A stretch of 64,000 nt of DNA from Paragonimus westermani (Eukaryota; Platyhelminthes; Trematoda; Plagiorchiida; Troglotrematidae). The stretch lies in contig QNGE01002683.1 of the NCBI GenBank assembly GCA_008508345.1, forward strand, positions 1 through 64,000. The letters run 5' to 3'. The notes under the pieces were generated by a model. That model was not told where the DNA came from. It was given only the letters and a program-made list of their open reading frames with translations, and made no database searches. Of the stretch, positions 53,401-62,819 are shown in pieces; the first letter of the stretch is position 1; the number at the start of each line of letters is the position of its first letter. Both the position numbers and the translations under genes were made by a program.

Positions 53401-56400
53401 CATTTGGGTAACAATTATCTGGTGAGGTCAGGCAGGAACAAAACAGTTGGGTTAATAATACAGTGAAACGTCGTATATTTATATCTTACTCTTTCACACT
53501 TAAAAGTACAAACAGGCCCTCTGAAGTATACTGAATAGCGCGGATATATGAAACATTAAAAAGAAGTGCACACAATAATTAGGACAGTCAACATTCCATG
53601 GAACTTTCGCCACAAAAACCAGAAGTATACGATATTATGAAGTATATTTTGTGTTGCGCTTGTCTTTACTATAAATCAATTTCACGATCATTAGCGAAGA
53701 TTGCAAAGCGATTCTTACAGTACTTAATTTAAACATGATATATGGTATCCGGGTTTGCGTTCATTTACCGTTGGTATACAAGTTTCTGGTTCTATGGTCT
53801 TGACAGTTCACCATAAAATAAGGACTTCCAAGCAATTTCCATGCAACCATGACACAGTTATTACTGTCCTCAAGGATAGCGTCCAGTTAACAGAAATTAG
53901 TAACTATCTTACGGTTACTTTGAATAGGGGATAATTCATTCACTCATAAACGATGAATGTGCAGCTGTAACTAAAAAATTAACTGTCTATTGTGGGAGTA
54001 CAATAACATCGCCCACGAATAGATCGAGCTTACACAATGTTTCCCAGCGGCATCGCTCATGACAGGAGTGACCATTCCATTCAGCCTCTTCACTCTTACT
54101 TTCAGTCCAGCTAGCAAGCCTTGAGGAATCGCAACTATCCGAAATTCCAAAAACATGACGAACTTGTCAACCATTTCGGTAACCTTTGACATACTGATGA
54201 AGACAATTTGGTGGCAAGTACCAAACACAGTAGTGGTGCATACTGTGTGACCTACAATCGGTTAGGATCAAAGATCGAACAAGGAGCATAAAAATGAACT
54301 AAATAGGCTAATTAATGTGCAAAAAGTAGATCATGTTAAATAAGAGCTCCGACGAAACAAGCAATAATGATGAGACAAAAATACGAAGGTCATGAGTTCA
54401 ACAAGGTTTCTCGAGAAATGTGCATCAGAAATATGGCAATAGTCATCGGTAACTGAACGAACAAATTGAATGTCACATAGAGCTCACCTCTGCCGCAAAT
54501 AAAACCTCGATATGAAGTCAGTCCACATTCGCATGTATAGTGTGAATAATGTTCGACGCATTCACCACGATTGAGACACCGATTAACCTCGCATTTTGGT
54601 ACACATCCAGCACTCAAACCGTAAGTGAATACACCACGTTCGACCAATCCACGCATATCTTGAACCACGCCATTGATTAACAGATTCGATAGACAACCGA
54701 CGAATCCATCGGTGAAAGACTTTACAAAGAAGACGTTAAATAACGGAATAGTGTGTACGTATGAGTGCATGTACGCTCAATAAAACTGAAAACTCTACAT
54801 CGTTTGGTTAATGTAAAATTACGGCTAGCTATGAAAATTTTGACTTTAACGTGAAACCATAAACGAGAGGTTTATAACCGATTTTTGTCTAGAACTAACG
54901 TTACTTCGGAATGTTGACAAAAGTTTAGTAGGAACACAATAATGATAATAGACATTACGAAATTCAAATCTTGTAGCACAGCTTAAAGTGTGGTATACTA
55001 TGATAAGGTAAACTGGTTAATTTAATTTCATCCACTTACAGGCCATGTACTTTCACTTGCTACACGTTAGTGTTCCACCCAATTGTCGAAGTTAGTGTCA
55101 AAAGACTTAGTTATCGGGTTTCTACTGATGTAAAACAGTGAGCGTATTGCACTTGGTATCAAAAGCTAGCCAGCATAAATTACTAACTCAGAATCAGACA
55201 ACATCCCAGTTCAGTCAGAAGTTGCAGTTCTATCATGTAGTATCATGCGCTTTTGAGATGATTCATAGATCATGCACGTGATGTGCGTCATAGCTGACTG
55301 AACGCATGAGCTGGGACGACAGTATGATGTGACCGCGATAGGGTGAGCCGAGATCGGCTGACATTAAACAATGGCACTGTAACTGGTCAAAAGCAACCGC
55401 TAAGTAGCCACTTGACAATGAGAACGGGAAGCGAAGTATTGTATGAAATAATTCTCGTCTCTTATTCTGCCCTTTACTTTTAAACTGAAGTTTATTCACG
55501 TGGACGTACAGAAATTAAGCACCAGTACTAAACTATCATGTTATTAAACCTTAACAATAGCCAACTCCACGAAGCTGATCTCAAAGTGTCCCTTGTATGC
55601 ACGCGGTTCCAAGATGAACCCCCCCTTCGTTTTCAACTTAGATAAAAATATCAAATTGGGAAGTAGTCATCCGGATGTCATGCTTTACCAGAGTTATCAC
55701 GCAGCTCAGTAGTTATAGTTGTAAGATTCAAGTTAAGCACCAACAATATCTGTATCCATTGTTCAAATCGGTGTCACATATTAACCAAGGCGTTGTTGAA
55801 ATAACTATACTGAATCGTCTTACTCTCACTTGCAGCTCGGTTGTTTGTTTGCAAACGTGTAGGCACCTTGTTGTTGAATGTTTAAATATAGGCGTATTAT
55901 TTTTCAGTAGTTAGGTCCCTTCCCGTCCCCTTCTCGTTTCTTTCTCTCTTCCTATATAGGGTTTGCTTTTTCTTCACGGTTGTGTGGCAGTTAGGCATTA
56001 GTGTGAACCATTGATGTATTACTGTTTATGATGAGGATGACGACTGAATCACCTTAAAATCCGAACTCGTGTTTCATGAGTGAAGTCAAGCAATTTTGTT
56101 GGCCATAGTTTCAATCTAGATTGTGTGAGTAAATGTTCCGTCTTCATAATCGGAGAACCGAATAATCCTTAGGAAATTGTCGAAACAACGAAACAAAAGT
56201 GAGTAGCTTTACATGTTAAAATTGTGGAAACAGTTTGTATGCATACTTACCGTAAAATAATTACCACAGCCTCAGAGTACAGTGGATTTACCATTTACAA
56301 TTTGTACCAATGTTCAACCGATAGGCTTCAGGGTTAAGTGAACTTGAAAAGGTTCATAAAACCACTGGGATAGACTTAACAGAAAGGGAATATTTTTGAT

Positions 56401-59400
56401 GTGTATAAATAAGAATTCATTTAGGTTGATCATAACCCACAGTTGTTTGGTCATGCCTTTGAACATGAAAGGTTAAAAAACATTCAGGCATCTTTCTGAA
56501 AAAGAAAACCTTGGTTGTGCGTTCTGATTTGGAAACAACTAACGGTGTGCATACAATAAATATTATGCGACTGATAGCAGGTTAGATTATCGCCCGTAAA
56601 GAGAACCTTGGAACTGGATGGTTTTATATGAACCACCGGTAGAAAAAACGCGAAAAACGAAACAAAAATCCACGACAGGGTGTTCAGTTTCACTCGTGAG
56701 ATCCTGACCATTTTGATGAACAGTCGATCATTTCAGATAATCACCGGGAGATGAACCCCAAAGAACTCCACGTTACTCTCTTTTAGTAACAAAAGCTGGC
56801 TGAACGCACGAAAACAGAGGCGTTCACTAGGAGTCACGTGTTAGTATACTTGTAACTATGAGCAGCTTGTTAAATGGTGCACAACCAATTTTATTCTGAA
56901 CAGAAAAGAATTCATCTTAAAAAATTACTGATAACAAGATATCAAACCTAACAAAACTCTCATCTGGCCATATTCTACAGCACAATGTACAGTTCCACGG
57001 TTCACAGGCAGTACGTTTTGAGATTATTCTGAGGATACGCACGTACGTCCTACTTAGTAGACTAGCCAACAGCTTGCCAGCTGCAGAGCAAACGACCTAT
57101 GGGTTGTGAAGAGTCCATACTTATTTTTGAAAACCTGAATAACAAATTCAAATCGACTAGACAGAGCAAACCAGTACTGGTTAATTCCAGATGCATATTA
57201 CGGTCTCAGCCTACAACGACCACCTGATGGAACCCATATCATCAACCCCTTTACAGATAATCAGCAAAAGGTCAAACATTAGATTACTGACAAGGTGGGT
57301 AATACACCTTCATGAGCTGTAAATTATTTTCAGGAATGTTAACGTGCACAATGATACCGCCATAACCAAAACTCATTGATATCAGTCAATTCGTCGCGAA
57401 ATACATTCTGGTGACACTGAGGAATATACACTGTCGGCATGAGATCTTCAAGTGGTCTTGTTGAAAAGCACGAGAGGGCGATGCTTGAATTATTTCTTAA
57501 AATCAGAAATTAAGATACTTTTTTAAAAATCAACGGATGTGGTAAGATGAGAGCGGATCGTGAGAGATATGTCTCAAAAATTGGGCTGAGTTAACATGGG
57601 ACTAGACAGTACGACGATTCTGGTGATCAACACGATATGTTTTATACAAGGTGGGATAGATGGACAAAGGAGTCCATATGTGAGAGTTCTCATCTGTCAG
57701 CGTAGTCGTGTAACTAGATAACAGAGCGCTTACAAGTATCCTTGAATATGTGGATTCTTTCGCTAGTCTGAGTCGATTTTTTCCATTTCGATCTCACCTA
57801 AATCATCACTTCCGCTACATTACTCAGTAGTAGTATAATTTAAAAGCTCAAAAGAAGCGCATGTGATTTCTAATGTTAACGACTTGAGGAGAGTCAGATT
57901 AAAATTGGAATGCGGTGGTTTCTAGCACAGTCCTTTCGGACCATACGTGCAAATCGCACATAAGTGTGCAAAAAAATCCCCAGGTTAAGTTGGGGTAAGT
58001 TGGCTGGTTAGGATATTGTGTAGAAACCGCGCATGGCCGCGCACTGCATTATGCGAACGTTTACGTACGTGCAATTGTCCGTTTATCGGCAGCGTTTTGC
58101 AGTTAGGCATTTTACATTAACTTATGCCCTGATCACTCTACATAGCTGGACGTTCAGTATGAATTGAAAGGTTGTGTTTGTTCACCGTGAGTGGATAACA
58201 TGAATAACAAATATTCCGGCAGTATATGTCAGCAGCACAGACTAATGAAAAAGCGATCAACTCAGACAAACTCATTCCTCCAGTTCGACCAGGTAGTGAC
58301 TCCTATGTGAATTAAATCCACATACTGTCGTACTGTGCGAACTTACACTGGACCGTTGAGTAACTTCACACGTAGTCTTTCACCTAAGATCCTCGAGCGT
58401 AAGCATTATCTAACACTTGACACATTAAAACCGATAGTGTCGGTTTCGTCTTTGACTACTAAAACCTCTAACTCGCTTACACTGTGGTGACGGGTGAAAT
58501 TCTGACATGCTGAATGACGACTGTTCTGCAAAAGACATTTAGTTGATTGGTACCGAAAAGTAAGCAAGAAGGGCAAAAACTTGTTTCATTCAATCTGGAT
58601 GAGTAAGTATCAAACCCGCATAAGCTTTCCGAGCCCTCGAAATTATGCTAACTTTTCCAGCCCATCCAACTGACCAAGCCAGTAATCTTAACCGAATAGT
58701 CTGTCCTCTGAATATATGATGAAATCCAGAGGACAAATTGACACACGTGAGTGACCGAGTTCAAATTTGATATCGCTGAGATCCTAACACAACCCAGTAG
58801 TCCAGCAGGTGGAACAGAGGCTACTTGAGAGCATACCGTTTCTATCGCTGATGTGATTCTGGTCGAAGCCAATAGTGTTTACAGGTGGGTTTCATTCAGA
58901 TTGTCAGGTGTGCCACACTTCATCACTTTAGGTCGCCTGTAGGCTGCAATCTATCAGTACTGCCTAAATGACAATCTTGACATTTCCCGACACGGAACTA
59001 TCGGACACATACGTTTGTTACGCAACAATACAGTGCTCTACATGGTTGTTTCGTACTTCGCACAACAGTGTAGGTTTGTGCATTAGTGGTGAGTTAACTT
59101 TGGAACATGTGCACAAAGATCTCCATTCCCTCACAGTTTCCGTTAAATAACACACGTAAAACAAATGGGGACTATTGTCGTACCCAATAAGTGAGCATTG
59201 TCTTTCTGCTGAACGCTGCACAGCCATTTAGACATACAAATAACGTGCAGACTTAGTTTGTCTTAGACCTGACAGAATTTCCGGTTTTTTTATGACAGAC
59301 GGACGGACTGTATGATTAAGATGAATTTAATACATTTTCTAATGTACTAGAATTCCAATCGGATGCCAGTCGTGATAAACGTCTAGTTAGATAGAATACC

Positions 59401-61519
59401 CAGGAACCTTCCAATGTTATATTCACATAGACAAAGTTCTAAAATCCACCAGAACTTGAGACCATTCGGCACACAGACACCATACAACAGAGTGTTTCTT
59501 CAAAAGCATAAACTTTAACGTTGTGAAATATATCTCAAAAATATTTGGTACATTATAAAGTTGTACGTGGGTTGCTGGACATCCTGAAACCTATTTATGT
59601 CAGGTGTTCTTACGAGCTCATGGAAACTCTTGAGAACATTGTATCCGATTCAGAATGGATACACTGTAAATTTTGTGTGATTCTACTTACAATCAAGGCT
59701 AAAGCCTGTGCATTTTACCAAATCAGCTTAAGAGTTAGCGTACACAGAAAACGGTCCAGACACAATTCGAACAGGCGAATTACGGATAAAGTGAGGTTTA
59801 TTTGTGGACATCCCATTGCAAATAATACTTTCGCGAGTTTTTTAAATGAAAATGGCATGAAACAGTGACGCCTTTCTTTCTAAAAACACTACGTAGGCGA
59901 AGCTTCGATTTTCATCAAAGAAGGCTCATTTACCTGATTGTGCAATGATTTGAACTTACCATAAGACTCAGCACATACAAACTAAACCCTCCTTGGGCAC
60001 CTTTATAATGACATATCAAAGTAAAACTGTGAGACAGGCAGTTGACTGGAAACCGCTTCGGATGGTCAAAAGAGACTACTCGACAATCAGTATCCGGAAA
60101 AGACCGGGAATATCCAGAGCAAAAAAAGCACAAAAGTTGCAAAATGCACTGCAGAGAAACGGTTACCATTCGGAGACGCCTAAGCCATGAACCGATATTC
60201 ACGTTGATACATACCTATTCAGCTGTTCAACAGAATATTCTGTTGGATATAACAGGTTTGATTGTCCGTCGCAATGGAAATCACTTTCTAATCCAGCAGA
60301 CTCTCACATACCATACCATTTCCATTATAATTATTTTGATGCTACATAAGCAGGACAGATCAGTATTCATATCAACGTTCTTAAATGGTTGTTAACGGCA
60401 ATGTCATGAAACGGAGAGCACACAGGAATAATCACAAACTCCCCAGCTTCATTCGACTACAAACATCGACCGCTTGAGCGAACAGGACAACCCATTTAAG
60501 ATACCAAGATTTCACATAATCATAAACCGCCGGCATCAGTTACGGTGAAAAAAACACCAGCAACTGGTATGTGTATAGAATGGGTAGATACAGCTGAAAG
60601 CTTTATCATATACCAGAATGACCCGTTTGAACGTGAAAAATTGGAACCGTTTGAAGGGCTCCTCTGCTTGCTGGCGCTATATGCATTTCGAAAAGTGTGG
60701 TGGTTTTAGTTTGGTGAGTGACGAGGGCAATTAGAAATGATGATGGCTCGGGACATACACCTTCAACATGTAATGGCGAGGTGATTACTGAGAGCTCATG
60801 AAAATATGGATGGAACTAATATATCCGTCGTTGCAAAAATATACACTACTAATGACCCCTAGCAAGAGCAGCGCTGTAAACGGGCGTTTAGTATTGAAAC
60901 AGATAAGGTAGAGTCTAGCCGAAAGTGAAAGTCACGATTAAGTGTCAGCGGTGTTCGATTTGAATAATCCAACTCCCAAACTATTCGCCAAAACGATGTT
61001 TCAAGTGCTCGGTTCAATCCACGAGGTCCGCAAAAACCGATTATTGTTTGGATTTCAAAACTTAAGCATGACCAATCAAGAACGGTAACTTAAATGACAC
61101 CATCCGGAAACACAACGACCAAATACAAAGGGTTGCTAACCGACGAACGCCAGTAACATTTATTAATCGGCGAGCTGAGCAACCCTTGCAAATGACTTCA
61201 CGTAATCTCAGCACGATTTAGAGTGGTGATTAATTCATTTTGGTTACACTTTCAATTAAAATAAACAAAAATAACGAACCACTCACTTGTGTAGTCCCCA
61301 CGGACAGGGGTTGATCAAAATCGAAGCCCCGGAACGAGCGCTCAATCGCTTCTGTGATTGTCGTCGGATTTTGTGTGTCCACAATCAGGCGAGTCTCCTT
61401 CCGATTGCGCTCAAATCTAACAACATGCCATGTGTTGTCATTCAACCAATGAGCGGTAGACACCTCAACTAGCTGAATGCCATTCCCAACGTTGAACGCG
61501 ACGCGAACGGAATTTCCAT
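35279..61519 (-). CDS. CNTNAP-like: CNTNAP/neurexin-IV-like adhesion receptor gene, 3' half (six exons)
   Basis: Six minus-strand exons (61519-61287, 54719-54488, 52223-51901, 40375-40150, 38278-38129, 35469-35279) join in frame at all five GT-AG junctions. In order they encode laminin-G 3, its end plus an EGF-like domain, laminin-G 4, a linker, one transmembrane helix, and a tail of about 43 residues ending at TAA. This order and the tail motifs match Caspr/CNTNAP and Drosophila neurexin-IV, which anchor glial and epithelial septate-type junctions through protein 4.1/Coracle. Introns are 6.6, 2.3, 11.5, 1.9 and 2.7 kb and are filled with retroelements. The 5' half (laminin-G 2, first EGF, fibrinogen-like region, and the discoidin domain unless it is the one at 26 kb) is not in this interval and should lie beyond 64000. 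Confidence 0.93.
35470..36649. other. Intron sequence, nothing recognised
   Basis: Left part of the last intron of the CNTNAP-like gene. No repeat or exon was recognised. Confidence 0.5.
36650..37650 (+). mobile_element. Penelope-like retroelement remnant inside an intron
   Basis: Plus-strand frames carry the RT block SALADILMGYLDQQIKTS (36727-36780), where the family has GSPL--LLADI-MGYLE, then a long decayed stretch. A pre-endonuclease block follows at 37435-37500 (QRIQFKSTYLRIRFKLMF) and an HTTSCVF cysteine block near 37568-37590 at the endonuclease start. The catalytic YxDD region is lost. It lies antisense within the 38129-35469 intron of the CNTNAP-like gene. Confidence 0.65.
38129..38278 (-). 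CDS. CNTNAP-like: Exon: membrane-proximal linker
   Basis: The acceptor is AATTACTCAG above 38278 and the donor is GTGCGT below 38129. Encodes SIREDLCGFIEILPEPEPLE, then a proline-rich stretch and KERERRVVAG. The single cysteine in EDLCGF corresponds to the cysteine that ends laminin-G 4 in neurexin-IV. The proline-rich spacer before the membrane is also a family feature. In-frame junctions on both sides confirm the exon despite its low complexity. Confidence 0.9.
38279..39532. other. Intron sequence, nothing recognised
   Basis: Part of the 1.9 kb intron between the linker exon and the laminin-G 4 end exon. A minus-strand frame at 38821-39081 has no family match and no fitting splice phases, so it is treated as chance. 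Confidence 0.5.
39533..39931 (+). repeat. Full-length tRNA-derived hammerhead SINE, copy at 39.5 kb
   Basis: About 400 bp. The order is a 5' block with TCGACCAG and GGTTAATAGGACAG; A box TGGCGCAGTGG near 39711; B box AGAGTTCAAATCC near 39755; ribozyme block 39775-39820; the conserved TTTTCGAAAGAGGCCGGCTGG block; and the CCAAATCCTCGACTACTC tail. In the ribozyme, stem I is a perfect six pairs (GCACTA with TAGTGC), CTGACGA and the GTC triplet are intact, but stem II has a mismatch and GAAA reads CAAA. It sits in an intron, antisense to the gene. Confidence 0.93.
39775..39820 (+). ncRNA. Type I hammerhead ribozyme of the SINE (G12 changed)
   Basis: Architecture: stem I GCACTA/TAGTGC closes the motif. 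The CTGACGA box comes first, then stem II (GCTCT with ACAGC, one mismatch). CAAA replaces the invariant GAAA, stem III is tiny (CTCGAG with a two-base loop), and a GTC triplet precedes the cleavage point. The change at G12, a catalytic base, should abolish activity. Confidence 0.8.
40150..40375 (-). CDS. CNTNAP-like: Exon: laminin-G domain 4, end
   Basis: The acceptor is GACAATTCAG above 40375 and the donor is GTACGT below 40150, leaving one base. It starts VDDYNEVVEDF, which continues the laminin-G strand after an 11.5 kb intron, then GFDGCIYAAQWNNFFPLRMA. The GF-GC---V-FNN--PLK-AF pattern is a hallmark of the last laminin-G domain in Caspr proteins. Confidence 0.95.
40376..44226. other. Right-hand part of the 11.5 kb intron, no gene recognised
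   Basis: No exon. Two overlapping plus-strand frames at 41948-42273 give coherent but unrecognised translations and may be old repeat sequence. Confidence 0.4.
44227..44505 (+). mobile_element. Non-LTR reverse-transcriptase palm fragment
   Basis: An open 92-codon stretch includes PMLFTYDMDDILEIVVRK and then GIMLTDMGCADNIVL. This aligns with the PFLF-F-IDDILE and L-YADDIVLL blocks of RTE/CR1-type reverse transcriptases, with YADD changed to CADN. It is isolated from any other RT block and lies in an intron of the CNTNAP-like gene on the opposite strand. Confidence 0.6.
44580..45070. repeat. GC-richer block with AATAAA, possible LTR remnant
   Basis: Composition changes sharply to GC-rich with many CG dinucleotides (44760-44990), followed by an AATAAATATTG at 45011. 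A change like this inside an AT-rich intron would fit a solo LTR or the 3' end of a retroelement. I could not find matching terminal repeats or a target-site duplication. Confidence 0.25.
45071..49786. other. Intron sequence, no gene recognised
   Basis: Includes unsupported frames at 46783-47133 (minus) and 47198-47599 (plus, 133 codons). Neither matches a family I know. No repeat was recognised. Confidence 0.4.
49787..50179 (-). repeat. Full-length hammerhead SINE, minus-strand copy
   Basis: About 390 bp, complete from the 5' block (CAGTGATCTCGACC on the minus strand) to the CCCCGACTACTCATC tail. The A box region, GGCGCAGTGATCAACACGG, and the B box are present. Of all copies here, its ribozyme is the nearest to intact. 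It faces the plus-strand copy at 50215-50560 head to head. Confidence 0.93.
49894..49938 (-). ncRNA. Type I hammerhead ribozyme of the SINE, best-preserved copy
   Basis: On the minus strand, stem I is GCACTA with TGGTGC (six pairs, one wobble), stem II is GCTCT with AGAGC (perfect, AATG loop), GAAA is intact, stem III is CTG/GAG-like and tiny, and the cleavage triplet is GTC. The only core departure is TTGACGA for CTGACGA, a C3 to U change. C3 pairs with G8 in the active fold, so a U-G wobble could leave weak activity; this is inference. Confidence 0.8.
50215..50560 (+). repeat. Hammerhead SINE, plus-strand copy with tail-to-head junction
   Basis: Starts with a SINE tail (TAACCAAATCCCCGACTACT, 50215-50234) fused directly to a SINE head (CGATTGGAGTTAACAGG from 50239). 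It continues through A box (TGGCGAAGTGG), B box (GGAGTTCAAATCCC), ribozyme (50440-50486) and the TTTTCGAAAGAGGCTGGCTGG block. In the ribozyme, GAAA reads AAAA, stem II has one mismatch and stem I has two. Confidence 0.92.
50561..51900. other. Intron sequence, no gene recognised
   Basis: Lies just downstream on the minus strand of the laminin-G 4 exon. A 96-codon plus-strand frame at 51208-51498 has no family match. Confidence 0.45.
51901..52223 (-). CDS. CNTNAP-like: Exon: laminin-G domain 4, first two thirds
   Basis: The acceptor is GTATTTAG above 52223 and the donor is GTGAGT below 51901, in phase 0. Encodes VEEYIQVGFKTKSKRGILM, then DTNYIIVKVNNNGGITIEF and DVGFKRFEVTT. These are the FKT-S-RGILM and Y--V-VNN-G strands of an LNS domain. 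The 107 codons have no stop. Confidence 0.94.
52224..54487. other. Intron sequence, GC-rich patch near 52.3-52.6 kb
   Basis: The 2.3 kb intron upstream of the laminin-G 4 exon. The stretch 52320-52620 is GC-richer than its surroundings and has an open plus-strand frame. It may be old repeat sequence, but no element was recognised. Confidence 0.4.
54488..54719 (-). CDS. CNTNAP-like: Exon: laminin-G 3 end and EGF-like domain
   Basis: The acceptor TTTGTAAAG is weak but joins in phase 0. The donor is GTGAGC, leaving one base. FTDGFVGCLSNLLINGV closes the laminin-G fold, and then a spacer leads to CVPKCEVNRCLNRGEC and YTCECGLTSYRGFIC. Six cysteines in EGF spacing plus the laminin-G cysteine are all present. 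This matches the laminin-G 3 / second EGF boundary of CNTNAP proteins. Confidence 0.95.
54720..60767. other. Intron sequence, nothing recognised
   Basis: Most of the 6.6 kb intron between the two laminin-G 3 exons. Frames at 59545-59868 and 60042-60395 (plus) were examined and show no family similarity. Confidence 0.45.
60768..60990 (+). repeat. Very old hammerhead SINE remnant
   Basis: Order and spacing follow the family: a TAATGGCG A-box-like block, GGAACTAATATATCC at the B box position, ACACTACTAATGACCCCTAG at the ribozyme position, and CTCCCAAACTATTCGCC at the tail position. Divergence is high and no ribozyme core remains. Confidence 0.45.
61287..61519 (-). CDS. CNTNAP-like: Exon: laminin-G domain 3, middle
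   Basis: The acceptor is CTATCTTGTAG above 61519, with two bases completing a split codon. The donor GTGAGT follows 61287 at a codon boundary. Encodes VRVAFNVGNGIQL, then HWLNDNTWHVVRFERNRKE and FDQPLSVGTTQ. These are the LNDN-WH-V-FERNRKE core strand and the following VG strand typical of laminin-G 3 in neurexin-IV proteins. The preceding exon was not seen up to 64000. Confidence 0.93.
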
Positions 61520-62819
61520 CTACAAGATAGCAAACAATAGCCTAAACCGCTGATTCTAAATTGAGCAACGCGCAGACGTAAGAGTTCAATAAAGAGAAAA
61601 TGGGTGCAAGGAGGGTGACAGAGGAAAGCGTAAAATTCCTGAATATACAAGTGGCTTTCAGCAGTACGCTTATAAGTTAGTGTGTTTGAAATCACTTAAA
61701 GCTCAAGGGTTTGAGAAAGTATGTAATAACTATGTAATTCTGACTTGCTTTCGGACAGCGGTAAAAGAGAACACGGTAAATGAGTGGAAAGCACAGATCT
61801 CCTTTAACAGATAGTAAGGACGGTGGGGGTATGGAATAAGAAATGAGGCGAAATTATCATACATAAAGGAAAGTATCACTCGGACATGGACAATCAAACA
61901 TGGGGAAGGTATACTTCAACGCCAAATGACTGCAGTGAAAGTCCAAAACCACTTCAGATTCGTTTCGGTGGCTGTACTGACTGAAGGTTCAGAACAGTAC
62001 TATGATTGTAGCCAATCCTCCTTTAAAAATATGGACAGAGCATGTTGTGACAAATTTGGACAACGTATTTCAGGCTACACATAGTCTATCACTGAAATAG
62101 CGTTGTTTGTATTTTCACACCACCTAACTGGTTCTGCAACTTCAGCAAGTTTCCTCGATCACAGTGATTCAGGCTAAACCTGAAAACGTGCGCCACAGAA
62201 TGCAGAAGGCTGACGTCATCTACAGCGAACCAAAACAAGATAAATTTTCACATAATATTACTACGAAAAGTGATCTTAAACAAACAAACTCCCCGAATAT
62301 CGAAGTGAGCGAAGGGTTGGAACGTTTTCAAGTCTTCAGTAGCATCTTTTCAAGCAGAAGACTACAAGTAATGAGAAAGGACCAAAAAACCTGATTATTT
62401 AACGCAGGATGAGGGCTCACTAGTGAACATCATGAGCACCATGAGAAAGCTCTCAATTCGAAAAGCACAAAACAACCGGCTTAACACTCGAGGAGTCATG
62501 TTAGCGTTCTTCGCCAACGAGGTGTAGTTCAGAGACAGACTGAGATCTACTGAGACGATCGTCCGTCGGTCTCACTTGCGGATCGCAGTGCCTAGAAAGT
62601 ACATAGTGTTGGGCGAGTGACATGTGCGCATCATGTTACATACGGAAGAGTTAAAAGGAAGTCGATGGGTTGCGCATCAAGGTGGTAAGTCGAAAGGAAC
62701 ATTTTAAAGCTTTACTCTTTCACTGATGTCGCCCACTGTGCGACAACTGTTTTTGACGTTAGTGTATAACAGCACAGGAGAATACACAGACCGTCACAGT
62801 TGAGAAACGAACAACTGAA
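61520..62819. other. Intron or upstream sequence, nothing recognised
   Basis: Upstream of the first visible exon of the 3'-half gene. The exon for the start of laminin-G 3 was looked for here and not found. Confidence 0.4.

Noticed and set aside
58648..58872. Minus-strand frame with GLLGCVRISAISN, faintly like a laminin-G end
   Set aside because: It lacks the surrounding laminin-G strands and fitting splice phases, and the two flanking exons already join in frame without it.
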